Assembly: GCF_009687845.1 (NCBI RefSeq)
Contig: NZ_BLAD01000051.1
Span: forward strand, 62,001 to 126,000
Direction: 5' to 3'
Source of the DNA: Acrocarpospora corrugata
GTDB lineage: Bacteria > Actinomycetota > Actinomycetes > Streptosporangiales > Streptosporangiaceae
DNA: 64,000 bases
In this document: piece after piece, positions 49,258 through 58,145 of the stretch
Layout of the letters: each line of letters begins with the position of its first letter
Numbering within the stretch: the first letter of the stretch is position 1
The notes under the pieces: generated by a model
What the model saw: the letters and a program-made list of their open reading frames with translations, nothing else
Databases searched by the model: none
Told to the model about the DNA's origin: nothing
Made by a program: the position numbers and the translations under genes

Positions 49258-49975
49258 AACTCTCCCTTGGGGCCGGATCCTTGGAGCGCATTTCATCCAT
49301 GGAGGCGTTGGGCCTCACATTACTGTGTCGACATTGAGGACGATGCCAGGATTGAACTATCAACCACTTTCATATCGCCTGAACTGCTAAGAACTGCCGG
49401 GGCAGTCGGAGTTTCGTGCACCAGAAAAACCGTTCCTGCTGGAAGCCGGCAATCGGCAGGAATGTGGCACCGGCCGGGATAACCGGCCTTGGTCTGGGGA
49501 GGCAACGGCTTGCCGCCGCGCCTGTCGGGTCCGGCACGGCGCTGGACGCGATCGGCGACGCTCGGTCGGTCGCGGCCAGCCACGCGACGCAGGTCTCCGG
49601 ATCGCCCTCGTGCGCGACTCCGCCAGCGGTGTCGAAGACCACCAGCTTCCCCCTGCTGGGAAAGCTGATGGCCCGTCAGGTCCGCGCCGCGGCTCTGGTT
49701 CGGCGATCGCCGACGGCGATCCCGCTGGCGGGTGGGGCGGCGCGAATCTTTGTAACTTTCATTGGATCCATATCCTCTTAGTTTGTTTAATTGACATACA
49801 TAAGAGGATTTGTTTAGCGTGGCCGGTGGTTGGTTCGGTCCGAGTCATCTGGCCGGAAGGGACCTGGGAGCGCCATCTCCACCGGGCGGGGCACGCGTCG
49901 TGATCCCGTCCGGTGGCCCGCTCGGCCGGTCCTGAAGATCTTCCCAAAGTCCCGACTCTTCGGTACAAGTCGTAG
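49258..49975. other. 718-bp low-coding region with AT-rich segment
   Basis: No ORF with a good start and recognised family. A minus-strand frame at about 49370-49642 (VFDTAGGVAHEGDPETCVAWLAATDRA) looks protein-like and may be a gene remnant. The part 49745-49830 is AT-rich and holds an inverted repeat around a -35-like TTGACA. Confidence 0.5.
49772..49809. promoter_or_regulatory. Inverted repeat flanking a TTGACA box
   Basis: ATCCTCTTA (49772-49780) and TAAGAGGAT (49801-49809) are perfect 9-bp inverted repeats 20 bp apart, with TTGACA at 49791-49796 between them. A weak -10 candidate (TTAGCG) follows at 17-bp spacing. It lies about 170 bp upstream of the plus-strand esterase gene and may be its operator-promoter. 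Confidence 0.5.
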
Positions 49976-50911
49976 ATGCGGCTAATTGCAGTGGGCCTGA
50001 TGCTTGTCCTGGCTGGATGCGGCATCGGATCGGGAGATCCTCCGGAAGCCGCGCCCAGCCCGACTGTGGCCGCATCCGACGGAGCGAGGATCGCCAAGCG
50101 CGAATCCATCGACCAGCGTACGGACGAGCTCACCATCACCTCGCCCGCCCTCGGCCGGGACGGTTCGGTCTGGGTGCTCAAACCGGAAGGCTGGACCGAA
50201 GGCTCCACCGGCTGGCCCGTCCTCTACCTGCTGCACGGCTGCTGTGTCAGCCGTGGCGACGCCTGGCTGGCCTCAGGCGAAGCGGAACGTATCACCGCCA
50301 AGTCCAAAGCCGTCGTCATCGTTCCCGAAGCGGGCACGATGGGCTGGTACGCGAACTGGGTCAAAGGCCCCGCCTGGGAGACCTTCCACATGACCGAGGT
50401 CCGCGACCTGGTCGAACCTCTCTACGGCGTCGGCGACAAACGCGCCATCGCCGGACTCTCCATGGGCGGCCACGGCGCCATGGGTTACGCCGCCCGCTAT
50501 CCGGGCGTCTTCCAGGCGGCGGCCTCCTTCTCCGGCGTCCTGGACATCCGCTCCAACCCGTCCGGCTTCAGTGACTTCCTCCGCGGCGAAGGCACCGAAC
50601 CCGACGAGATCTGGGGCCCCTACCCGGCCGACGAGGCCAACTGGAAAGCCCACAACCCCACCGACCTGATCGCCGGCCTCAAGGGCCTCCGCCTGTACAT
50701 CTCATCCGGCGACGGCGACCCCGGCCCCCTCGACTCTGGCGGCTCCAAGGACGAGGGCGAAGCCTCCATCCTCACCGAGAACAAGAACTTCGCCGCCGCC
50801 GCCAAGAAGGCCGGAATCGAGGTCACCACCGACTTCTACGGCGACGGCACCCACCGCTGGCCCTACTGGAGCAGATCCCTCGAACGAGCCCTTCCTGTTC
50901 TCCTCGGTTAG
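49976..50911 (+). CDS. Putative esterase lipoprotein (esterase D / antigen-85-like alpha/beta hydrolase)
   Basis: 311 residues. A lipoprotein signal (MRLIAVGLMLVLAGCGIGSG; lipobox LAGC, Cys15) is followed by an alpha/beta-hydrolase fold: VLYLLHGCCVSRGDAW forms the oxyanion region, GLSMGGHGAM holds the nucleophile Ser, and FYGDGTHRWPYW the catalytic His. The family includes S-formylglutathione hydrolase, trehalose mycolyltransferases and feruloyl esterases; the substrate is not evident. The ATG has only a weak ribosome-binding site. Convergent with ssuD. Confidence 0.85.
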   Translation: MRLIAVGLMLVLAGCGIGSGDPPEAAPSPTVAASDGARIAKRESIDQRTDELTITSPALGRDGSVWVLKPEGWTEGSTGWPVLYLLHGCCVSRGDAWLASGEAERITAKSKAVVIVPEAGTMGWYANWVKGPAWETFHMTEVRDLVEPLYGVGDKRAIAGLSMGGHGAMGYAARYPGVFQAAASFSGVLDIRSNPSGFSDFLRGEGTEPDEIWGPYPADEANWKAHNPTDLIAGLKGLRLYISSGDGDPGPLDSGGSKDEGEASILTENKNFAAAAKKAGIEVTTDFYGDGTHRWPYWSRSLERALPVLLG

Positions 50912-51039
50912 CTCCCTGAGCACCGCCTCTAGCGAAGATCTTGTCGTCCGCTTCGAGTCCTCGCAGCTCGCGACCCGCCGACGCCGAACGCCTGTGGGCT
51001 GCCGCGACGGGTCAGCTCCGATGCGGGAGTTCGTCTGAG

Positions 51040-52155
51040 TCAGGCCGCTTGGTGGAGCACGCCCCGGTGCCGGAGTTCGGGCAGCACGCCCTCGCCGAAC
51101 CAGTACGCCTCCTCCAGATGCGGATGCCCGGACAGGACGAACTCGTCGATCCCGAGCGCGGTGTACTCCTCGATGAGGTCGGCCACCTCGGCGTGATTGC
51201 CCACCAGGGCGGTCCCGGCGCCGCCGCGAACCAGTCCGACCCCGGCCCACAACCCCGGATGGACCTCCAGGTCGCGGACTTTCCCGCCCTGGAATCCGGC
51301 GTGCAGGGCGAGCATGCGCTGCTGCCCCACCGAGGCGCTCTGCCCGAGCAGCTTCCTCGCCTTGGCGATGTCCTCCGCCGGGATCCGGTCCAGCAGCCGC
51401 TCCGCCTCGGCCCACGCCTCCGCCGAAGTGTCCCGCGTGATCACATGCAACCGGATCCCGAACCGCAGCGTACGGCCCTGCTCGGCCGCCAACTTCCGAA
51501 TCCAGTTCAGCTTCTCGGCCACGGCCGCCGGAGGCTCACCCCAGGTCAGGTACACATCCACATGCTTGGCCGCGACCGGCCCCGCCGCCGCGGACGACCC
51601 GCCGAAGTACAGCTCCGGCAGCGGATCGGGAGCCTCGGCCACCCTGGCGTCCTCGACGTCGTAGTAGTCGCCGGAGAAGTCGAACCTGCCATTCCAGGCA
51701 CCTCGGACGATGGACAGGAACTCGTCGGTCCGGGCATACCGCTCGTCCTTGCCGAGATGGTCGCCGAACCGGCGCTGCTCGGTCTCCTCACCCCCCGTGA
51801 CGATGTTCAGCAGCAGCCGCCCCCCGGAGATCCGCTGGTACGTCGCCGCCATCTGCGCCGCCAGCGTCGGCGAGAGCAGCCCCGGCCGGAACGCGACCAG
51901 GAACTTGAGCCGGGTCGTCACCTGGGTGAGCGCGGCGGTGACCAGCCAGGCGTCCTCGCAGTAGGTCCCCGTGGGAGTGAGCACCGCCTCGAACCCGAGC
52001 TGCTCAGCCGAACGAGCGATCTGCCCGAGATACTCAATCGTCGGCGGCCGGAACGCGGCCCTCCCGTGCCCACGCCCCAGACCATGACCACCCCCGACGA
52101 TCGACCGGCTGTCACCGGTGGTCGGCAAGAACCAATGGAATCTCGGCGCACTCAT
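51040..52155 (-). CDS. ssuD: FMNH2-dependent alkanesulfonate monooxygenase SsuD (LLM family)
   Basis: 371 residues of the luciferase-like monooxygenase fold with SsuD signatures HWFLPTTGDSR, FEAVLTPTGTYCEDAW and LLLNIVTGGEETEQRRFGDH. It uses reduced flavin and oxygen to release sulfite from alkanesulfonates. GGAGG precedes the ATG. Last gene of the minus-strand run FMN reductase-ssuC-ssuB-ssuA-ssuD; ssuA ends 37 bp upstream. Confidence 0.93.
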   Translation of the reverse strand: MSAPRFHWFLPTTGDSRSIVGGGHGLGRGHGRAAFRPPTIEYLGQIARSAEQLGFEAVLTPTGTYCEDAWLVTAALTQVTTRLKFLVAFRPGLLSPTLAAQMAATYQRISGGRLLLNIVTGGEETEQRRFGDHLGKDERYARTDEFLSIVRGAWNGRFDFSGDYYDVEDARVAEAPDPLPELYFGGSSAAAGPVAAKHVDVYLTWGEPPAAVAEKLNWIRKLAAEQGRTLRFGIRLHVITRDTSAEAWAEAERLLDRIPAEDIAKARKLLGQSASVGQQRMLALHAGFQGGKVRDLEVHPGLWAGVGLVRGGAGTALVGNHAEVADLIEEYTALGIDEFVLSGHPHLEEAYWFGEGVLPELRHRGVLHQAA

Positions 52156-52192
52156 TTGGTTCCTCCAATGATCGAGCTGGTGGTGTACGTGG

Positions 52193-53167
52193 TCACTGGG
52201 CCGACACCACGTCGTTGAAGCGCTGGTCGACGAAGTCGGCGAACTTCAGGGTGCCGGGGATGAGGCCTTCGGCGCTGAAGGCGTCGGCCATCTCCTGTTC
52301 GGAGGTGACGACGGCGTCGTCGATCACGATCGGGGTGGAGACCGCGTTGTCGACGGCGGCGTCGGCCACCTCCTGGGGCAGGCCGGTCTCCTGGGCCCAC
52401 ACCTTCGCCCATTCGGCCTTGTGGTTCACCGACCAGGCCCGCGCCTTGGCGAGCCGGGTCAGGAAGTCGCGGAGCGCGGCCTCCTTGCCCTCCACCGCGG
52501 ACGGCGCCGCCACCTGGAAGTTGAGGCCGTTCACGTAGCCGTTGCCGTCGACGAGCAGGCGCGCGTCGTGCTGGATGGAGACCTGGGAGGTGAAGGGGTC
52601 CCAGATCGCCCAGGCGTCGACGGTCCCGCCGGAGAAGGCGGCGAGGGCGTCGGCGGGCTGGAGGTACTGGGGCTGGATGTCGGCGAAGGTCAGGCCTTCC
52701 TTTCTCAGCACCGACAGCAGGTGGTAGTGCGCGGAACTGCCCTTGGCGACGGCGACCTTCTTGCCCTTGAGCTGGGCGGGCGCGGTGATCGCCGAGGAGC
52801 CTGGCACCACGATGGAGGCGCCGGCCAGATTCTGCTGGTACGCGGCGACCACCTTGATCTTCGACCCGGCGGCGGCGGCGAACACCGGCGGGGTGTTGCC
52901 GACGCCGCCCACGTCGACCGCCCCGGCGTTGACGGCCTCCAGCAGCGGCGGCCCGGAGGTGAACTGGGCCCAGGTGATCGTGTAGTCGGTGCCCTCCAGC
53001 AGGCCGGCGGCCTTCAGGAGCGCCTGCGAGCCCGCCTTCTGGTCGCCGACGCGCAGCGTGATCTTCGCGGCCGTGCCGGTGGTGGCGGGGGTTTCGGCGG
53101 CGCAGGCCGTACCGGCGGACGCGGTGAGGAGGAGGACGGCGAGGAGCCGGCGGGCGGTGCTGATCAT
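52193..53167 (-). CDS. ssuA: Aliphatic sulfonate-binding protein SsuA
   Basis: 324 residues from ATG 53167, behind GAAGGAAG and overlapping ssuB by 4 bp. A signal sequence with a lipobox-like SAGTACAAE suggests a lipoprotein, although the -3 position is unusual. The mature part is a SsuA/TauA-type binding protein (VGDQKAGSQALLKAAGLL, GAVDVGGVGNTPPVFAA, GTVDAWAIWDPF). It delivers sulfonates to SsuBC. Confidence 0.92.
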   Translation of the reverse strand: MISTARRLLAVLLLTASAGTACAAETPATTGTAAKITLRVGDQKAGSQALLKAAGLLEGTDYTITWAQFTSGPPLLEAVNAGAVDVGGVGNTPPVFAAAAGSKIKVVAAYQQNLAGASIVVPGSSAITAPAQLKGKKVAVAKGSSAHYHLLSVLRKEGLTFADIQPQYLQPADALAAFSGGTVDAWAIWDPFTSQVSIQHDARLLVDGNGYVNGLNFQVAAPSAVEGKEAALRDFLTRLAKARAWSVNHKAEWAKVWAQETGLPQEVADAAVDNAVSTPIVIDDAVVTSEQEMADAFSAEGLIPGTLKFADFVDQRFNDVVSAQ

Positions 53168-53886
53168 GATCTTCCTTCGGGGGCGACGCCGAGCGCGGCC
53201 AGTAAGTCCGCGCGGAGGGTGATGAGCTCGGGGTTGTCGCGGTGCCGGGGCCGGGGGGCTGTCACGGGGGAGTCGTGCGCGATGCGGCCCTCGTCGAGGA
53301 CGAGGACCCGGTCGGCCAGCAGCAGGGCCTCGTCGACGTCGTGGGTGACCAGCAGGACGGCGGGCCGGTGCCGCGCCCACAGTTCCACCACGAGTTGGTG
53401 GATGGTGATCCGGGTGAGCGCGTCCAGCGCGCTGAACGGCTCGTCGAGCAGCAGCAGGCCGGGCTCCCGGACGAGGGCCCTGGCCAGGCTGGCGCGCTGG
53501 GCCTCGCCGCCGGAGAGGGTGAGCGGCCAGGCCTGCGCCCGTTCGGTCAGGCCGACCTCGGCGAGCGCGGCGTGCGCCCGTTCTGCGGGCGCGTCCAGGC
53601 CGAGGGTGATGTTGGCGAGGACCCGCTTCCACGGCACCAGCCGGGGTTCCTGGAACGCCACCGCGACAGAACCGGTGACCGACAGCTCCCCGGTCACCTC
53701 CCGGTCCAGACCGGCGAGGGCGCGCAGCAGGGTGGATTTGCCGGAGCCGCTGCGGCCGAGCAGCGCGATGAACTCGCCGGGGCCGATCTCCAGGTCGAGC
53801 GCGTCCAGCACCACCCGGTCTCCGAACGCGCGGGTCAGGCCCCGTACCGAAGCCACGGTGTCTACCCCAGGAAGCCGCGCCGCCAT
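53164..53886 (-). CDS. ssuB: Sulfonate ABC transporter ATPase SsuB
   Basis: 240 residues with Walker A GRSGSGKST, Q-loop FQEPRLVPWKRV, signature LSGGEAQRASLARAL, Walker B LLLLDEPFSALD and switch His in LLVTHDVDEAL. The Q-loop EPRLVPW is typical of nitrate/sulfonate/taurine importers. It overlaps ssuC by 25 bp and ssuA by 4 bp. Confidence 0.93.
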   Translation of the reverse strand: MAARLPGVDTVASVRGLTRAFGDRVVLDALDLEIGPGEFIALLGRSGSGKSTLLRALAGLDREVTGELSVTGSVAVAFQEPRLVPWKRVLANITLGLDAPAERAHAALAEVGLTERAQAWPLTLSGGEAQRASLARALVREPGLLLLDEPFSALDALTRITIHQLVVELWARHRPAVLLVTHDVDEALLLADRVLVLDEGRIAHDSPVTAPRPRHRDNPELITLRADLLAALGVAPEGRS

Positions 53887-54686
53887 GACAGGGCCCTCCT
53901 CTCCAGCAGCCGGACCAGGGAGTCGGTGAGCAGGCCGAGCGCGCTGTAGACCAGCAGCCCGACCACGATCACGTCGGTCCGGAGGAACTCCCGCGCGTCG
54001 TTGATCATGTAGCCGAGCCCGGCGGTGGCGTTGACCTGCTCGGCCACGATGAGCGCCAGCCAGGCCACCCCGAGGCTCTGGCGCAGGCCGACCAGCGTCT
54101 GCGGCAGGGCGCCGGGCAGCACGATGTGCCGGATCAGGGCGGCCCGCCCCAGTTTCAGGGTGTGGGCGACCTCGGCGAGTTTGCCGTCCACGCCGCGGAT
54201 TCCGGCGAAGGTGTTCAGGTAGAGCGGGAAGGCCACGGCCAGGGCGACCAGCAGCACCTTCGGGGTCTCGCCGATCCCGAACCAGAGGATGAACAGCGGG
54301 ATCAGCCCGAAGAAGGGCAGCGCCCGCAGCATCTGCATGAGCGGGTCGACCGCGTTCTCGCCCGGCCGGCTCAGCCCGGCGACCAGGGCCAGCAGGATCC
54401 CGGCCGCCGCCCCGGCCGCGAACCCGAGCAGCACCCGCTGCAGGGACACCCCGACGGCGGTCGGGAGGATGCCGGTCTCGATCAGGTTGGCGGCCGTGGC
54501 GGCGATGGTGGCGGGCGCGGCCAGCAGTCTCGGCGGCAGCAGCCCCGTGCTGCTGGCGATCTGCCAGATGGCCAGGACCGCGACCGGGCTGAGCCAGCGC
54601 TGCCAGGCTTTCCCCCAGGTCCGTGCGGGCTGGGGGCGGGAGCGTGGTCGGACGTCGGCCGGAGCCTCCAGTTCGATGACGGACAT
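53862..54686 (-). CDS. ssuC: Sulfonate ABC transporter permease SsuC
   Basis: 274 residues from ATG 54686, behind GAGGT; an in-frame TTG at 54701 is less likely. Six membrane helices with the permease loop segment NTFAGIRGVDGKLAEVAHTL. It forms the sulfonate channel with SsuB. It lies 73 bp from the FMN reductase on the same strand; the gap is AT-richer and may contain an internal promoter. Confidence 0.92.
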   Translation of the reverse strand: MSVIELEAPADVRPRSRPQPARTWGKAWQRWLSPVAVLAIWQIASSTGLLPPRLLAAPATIAATAANLIETGILPTAVGVSLQRVLLGFAAGAAAGILLALVAGLSRPGENAVDPLMQMLRALPFFGLIPLFILWFGIGETPKVLLVALAVAFPLYLNTFAGIRGVDGKLAEVAHTLKLGRAALIRHIVLPGALPQTLVGLRQSLGVAWLALIVAEQVNATAGLGYMINDAREFLRTDVIVVGLLVYSALGLLTDSLVRLLERRALSWRRGFLG

Positions 54687-54759
54687 AGGCGTACCTCGCA
54701 AAGTCGGGTGTCGTCCGACTCAGAGTTACCTATATTTCCTACCAAGTCAATCGGTAATG

Positions 54760-55344
54760 TTATGCCGAGTACGGGTGGGCGGTTCTGGCGTCCCGCAGCA
54801 CCCGGGCCCACCAGGTCAGCTGGTCGAGGAGTTTCTTCGCCGCGTCGGCCGGGCCCTCCGGCTCCTTGAGCCCGTCGCCGTCGAACTGCTGCCAGGCTCC
54901 GTGGAAGCTCACCGTGTCCCGCGTCGTGACCGCGTGCAGTTCCGCGAAGACCAGCCGCAGGTGCTCCACCGCGCGCAGGCCCCCGGAGAGCCCGCCGTAG
55001 GACACGAACGCGACCGGTTTCGCATGGAACTGGGCGTTGTGCCAGTCGATCGCGTTCTTCAGCGCCGCCGGGTAGGAGTGGTTGTACTCCGGGGTCACCA
55101 CCACGAACGCGTCCGCGGCGGCCAGGCGCGGCGTGAGCTCGCCCAGCGATGCCAGCACCTCGGCGGGCGGCGACATCGAGGGCGCGGACGCGCCGAGCGG
55201 CACCTCGGCCAGATCGATCAGGTCGACGCGGACGTCGTCGCGGTGCGCGGCCTCGCCCACGAACCAGTTGGCCACGGTCGGGCCGAACCGCCCGTCGCGG
55301 ACGCTGCCCACGATGACGGCCACATTCAGCTGGTTGTCGGACAT
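54760..55344 (-). CDS. NADPH-dependent FMN reductase
   Basis: 194 residues, flavodoxin-like fold with VGSVRDGRFGPTVANWF at the phosphate-binding loop and the family hallmark VVTPEYNHSYPAALKNAIDW. It probably supplies FMNH2 to SsuD, encoded in the same direction after ssuCBA, and so plays the role of SsuE. GAAGGAG precedes the ATG. The MFS gene ends 23 bp downstream of the start on the same strand. Confidence 0.88.
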   Translation of the reverse strand: MSDNQLNVAVIVGSVRDGRFGPTVANWFVGEAAHRDDVRVDLIDLAEVPLGASAPSMSPPAEVLASLGELTPRLAAADAFVVVTPEYNHSYPAALKNAIDWHNAQFHAKPVAFVSYGGLSGGLRAVEHLRLVFAELHAVTTRDTVSFHGAWQQFDGDGLKEPEGPADAAKKLLDQLTWWARVLRDARTAHPYSA

Positions 55345-55367
55345 GGAATTCTCCTTCGGGTCATGTT

Positions 55368-56879
55368 TCAGACGGTGGTGGTCGCCGGTTCGGGTGCCGG
55401 CTGGGGGTCGCGGCCGCGCAGGGGGACTTCGCGGATGAACCAGGCGAGCGCGAGGGCCACGATCCCGATGAGCGCCCCGCCGGCGGCCATGGCGTGCACG
55501 CCGCCGGTCACCGCCGTCTGGACCGCGTCGCGCAATGGCGCCGGGGATCGGCTCAGCGCCTCGGCCGTGAGGCCGGGGCCGGTGACGAGCCGCCGGGCGG
55601 TCTCCTCGCCGAGGCGGCCGGCCAGCGAGCTCTCCAGCCGCCCGGTGTACAGCCCGCCCAGTACGGCGACGCCCAGCGAGGCCCCCATCGTGTGCCAGAG
55701 ACTGACCGACCCGCTCGCCGCCCCCAGGTCACGGGGTTCCGCGCTGTTCATGGTGATGATCGTGGTGCTCTGCATCAGCAGCCCGACGCCGACGCCGCTG
55801 ATCAGGGTGAGCCCCGAGGCGAGCGCCAGATCGCCCCCCGGCCGGAGGGCCAGCAGCACGAGCATGCCGACGGTCAGCGCGGCCCCACCGGCGATCGGGT
55901 AGCGCCGGTAACGCCCGGTCCGGGCGATGAGCTGGCCGCTGCCGAGCAGCACGACGACCATGCCGAGCATCGACGGCAGGATCAGCAGGCCGCTCTCGAT
56001 CGGCGACGCGCCGTGCACGAGCTGCATGAACTGCGGCAGGAAGGCGGCCACCACCATCCCGGTGCCGCCCAGGAAGCGCAGGATCTGCGCCAGCGTGAAG
56101 TTGCGGTCGGCGAACAGCCGCAGCGGGACGATCGGCTCGGCGGCGCGGCGCTCCACCCGCCAGAACGCCGCCAGGGCCAGCAGGGCGGCCACGGCGAGGG
56201 ACCCGATCTGGACCGAACCCCACGCGTACCGGGTGCCGGCCCAGCTGGCGAGCAGGCTCAACGCCACCAGCGTGGCCGTCAGCAGCAGCGCCCCGAGCCA
56301 GTCGATCTTCGCCCGGATCCTGCGCCGCTCCACCGTGACGGCGAAACCGATGAGCAGCAGCGCCACCGCGCCGACCGGGAGGTTCACGTAGAAGGCCCAG
56401 CGCCAGCTCAGCCGCTCGGTGAACAGGCCGCCGAGGAGCGGGCCCGCGATGAAGGCCAGGGGCATCATCGTGCCGAAGAGTCCCATGACCCGGCCGCTTT
56501 CGCGGGGTGGCACCAGTTCGGCGATGAGCGCGATCGCGCCGACCATCAGGCCGCCGCCGCCCAGGCCCTGCACGGCGCGGAAGCCGATCAGCTGAGCCAT
56601 GTCCTGGGAGAGCCCCGCCAGCCCCGACCCCACCAGGAACAGCACGATCGCGGCCATGTAGGCGCCCTTGCGGCCGTACAGGTCGCCGAGCTTTCCCCAG
56701 ATCGGGGTGGCCGCGGCCATCGCGACCAGGTAGGCGGTGACGACCCAGGAGAAGTCTTGCAGGCCGCCGAGTTCGCCGACGATCGTCGGCAGGGCGGGGC
56801 CAAGCATCATGCCGTCCAGGGGCGCTGTGATCATGCCGAGGACCACGCCGGCCAGCCCGGCGTACAGTGATCGTCGCAT
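55368..56879 (-). CDS. MFS drug-efflux transporter, DHA2 (14-helix) type
   Basis: 503 residues from ATG 56879 behind GGAGGACGG. Fourteen hydrophobic helices; motif A is GKLGDLYGRKGAYMAA, motif C-like GPLLGGLFTERLSWRWAFYVNLP. Proton-driven export of drugs or toxic compounds is expected. The divergent TetR gene and the palindromic site between them mark this as a regulated efflux pair. Confidence 0.9.
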   Translation of the reverse strand: MRRSLYAGLAGVVLGMITAPLDGMMLGPALPTIVGELGGLQDFSWVVTAYLVAMAAATPIWGKLGDLYGRKGAYMAAIVLFLVGSGLAGLSQDMAQLIGFRAVQGLGGGGLMVGAIALIAELVPPRESGRVMGLFGTMMPLAFIAGPLLGGLFTERLSWRWAFYVNLPVGAVALLLIGFAVTVERRRIRAKIDWLGALLLTATLVALSLLASWAGTRYAWGSVQIGSLAVAALLALAAFWRVERRAAEPIVPLRLFADRNFTLAQILRFLGGTGMVVAAFLPQFMQLVHGASPIESGLLILPSMLGMVVVLLGSGQLIARTGRYRRYPIAGGAALTVGMLVLLALRPGGDLALASGLTLISGVGVGLLMQSTTIITMNSAEPRDLGAASGSVSLWHTMGASLGVAVLGGLYTGRLESSLAGRLGEETARRLVTGPGLTAEALSRSPAPLRDAVQTAVTGGVHAMAAGGALIGIVALALAWFIREVPLRGRDPQPAPEPATTTV

Positions 56880-56895
56880 CCGTCCTCCATTTTGG

Positions 56896-56942
56896 GTACG
56901 CCGTACTCGAAACGGAAGACTAGCCATTCGAGTACGATGTAC
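56896..56942. promoter_or_regulatory. TetR operator between the MFS and TetR genes
   Basis: GTACGCCGTACTCGA (56896-56910) and TCGAGTACGATGTAC (56928-56942) match as inverted repeats at 13 of 15 positions, and each half contains a GTAC-N3-GTAC palindrome. It fills the divergent promoter interval, so it should control both genes. Confidence 0.8.
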
Positions 56943-56962
56943 GCAAGAAAGGGGGGAGCGGG

Positions 56963-57694
56963 ATGTCCGACGAGGAACACGTCAGCATCTGGATGCGCCC
57001 CGAGCGCGTGGAGCGCTCAGGCCCCGGGCGGCGGCCCGGTTTCAGCCGCGCGCAGATCGTCGAGCGGGCCGTCGCCATCGCCGACGCGGACGGACTGGAG
57101 GCCGCCACCATGCGCCGGATCGCGGACGCGATGGGCACCGGCGCCATGTCGCTCTACCGCTATATCCCGAAAAGAGATGACCTGATCGACCTGATGCTCG
57201 ACACGGTCATGGCCGAACTGGAGCTCCCCCCGCGCCCCACCGGGGACTGGAGGTCGGATCTCACCCTGGCCTCCTACCAGATCCGCGCGGTCGGCCTGCG
57301 CCACCCGTGGCAGGTCGCCCTGGCCTCCAGACGCCCCACCCTGGGCCCCAGCTCCCTCCGCGTATACGAGTTCATGCTCAGCGCCCTCGACGGGTTCGGC
57401 CTCGACATCGACGAGATCGCCAGCCTGGTCGGCATGCTGAGCGACTACGTCAACAGCGCCGTCCACCGCGAGATCGGCTGGCTGGACGAGGCCCGCAGGA
57501 CCGGCATGGACATGCGGCGCTGGATGACCGCCTACGTCGGCCCGCACATCCGCCGCGTCCTGGACTCCGGCGAGTACCCGATGTTCAACCGCTCGATCAT
57601 GGAAGCCCGCGTCCCGCACCTCCCTCCGGAGGACCGTTTCCGGTACGGCCTGGACCGCGTCCTCGACGGCATCGCCGCCGGACTCCCCGGCTGA
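56963..57694 (+). CDS. TetR-family regulator of the adjacent MFS pump
   Basis: 243 residues. The helix-turn-helix (about 28-75) reads FSRAQIVERAVAIADADGLE ... MGTGAMSLYRYIPKRDDLID, followed by a TetR_C-type ligand-binding domain. An unusually long N-terminal tail of 27 residues (WMRPERVERSGPGRRPG) precedes the DNA-binding domain, as in actinobacterial TetR proteins of the tetracycline-repressor class. GGGGGGAG precedes the ATG. It probably represses the MFS gene until a drug binds. Confidence 0.9.
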   Translation: MSDEEHVSIWMRPERVERSGPGRRPGFSRAQIVERAVAIADADGLEAATMRRIADAMGTGAMSLYRYIPKRDDLIDLMLDTVMAELELPPRPTGDWRSDLTLASYQIRAVGLRHPWQVALASRRPTLGPSSLRVYEFMLSALDGFGLDIDEIASLVGMLSDYVNSAVHREIGWLDEARRTGMDMRRWMTAYVGPHIRRVLDSGEYPMFNRSIMEARVPHLPPEDRFRYGLDRVLDGIAAGLPG

Positions 57695-57699
57695 CCCGC

Positions 57700-58023
57700 C
57701 TACGCCTTCCGGGCCTCGACGAGGATGCGCTGCGGATGGGCGACGAAGGGCCCGTGGCGTTCCATGAAGGTCGACAGCTGCTCCCGGTAGTCGGGCACAT
57801 TAGTGGCGAGAAGGATCTTGTTGGTTAACGGTCTGCCGACACTCACCGGGCCGATCACGGAACCGCAGGTGAGTACTGTCGATAACTCGTGCCGAAAATC
57901 AATGTCGGTGAACGGTACGTGGAGCAGATTTCGAAAGTGCTCTTTGGTTACGCGCGGATCAGTACCGCCGACTATCAGGTCGACGGGTTGCCACGCGAAG
58001 GCGTCGATCTCAATGACATCCAT
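57700..58023 (-). CDS. Uncharacterised short ORF, possibly a truncated gene
   Basis: 107 codons, ending 5 bp from the TetR stop. The C-terminal half (NVPDYREQLSTFMERHGPF ... HPQRILVEARKA) looks like genuine protein, but the first 28 codons are antisense to the serine-recombinase remnant, so the natural N-terminus has probably been replaced. I do not recognise the family. Confidence 0.3.
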   Translation of the reverse strand: MDVIEIDAFAWQPVDLIVGGTDPRVTKEHFRNLLHVPFTDIDFRHELSTVLTCGSVIGPVSVGRPLTNKILLATNVPDYREQLSTFMERHGPFVAHPQRILVEARKA

Positions 58024-58145
58024 CTGGACCAGGCCAGTGGCGCCGAGGCCTCCCGGCCAGCCTCGACCGGGTCCTCAAGCTATTGCGCGAAGGCGACACA
58101 CTGAAGGTCACCCGGCTGGACCGGCTGTCGCACTCAGTCCTCGCC
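57940..58145 (+). pseudogene. Remnant of a serine recombinase (resolvase/invertase family)
   Basis: FGYARISTADY is the catalytic N-terminus of serine recombinases (catalytic Ser in ARxST), followed by QVDGLPREGVDLNDI and LDQASGAEASRP. After a frameshift near 58053 the homology goes on as LDRVLKLLREGDTLKVTRLD and RLSHSVL. About 70 residues remain; a few residues are deleted after the catalytic motif, and the helix-turn-helix is gone. It is a relic of a transposon or invertible element. Confidence 0.8.

Noticed and set aside
49416-49781. Plus-strand 121-codon ORF in the gap before the esterase
   Set aside because: No ribosome-binding site and mixed composition; the opposite strand is more protein-like here and neither is convincing.
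49870-49886. TGGGAGCGCCATCTCCA as another CebR-type box
   Set aside because: Only the left half fits; the right half has the wrong spacing and sequence.
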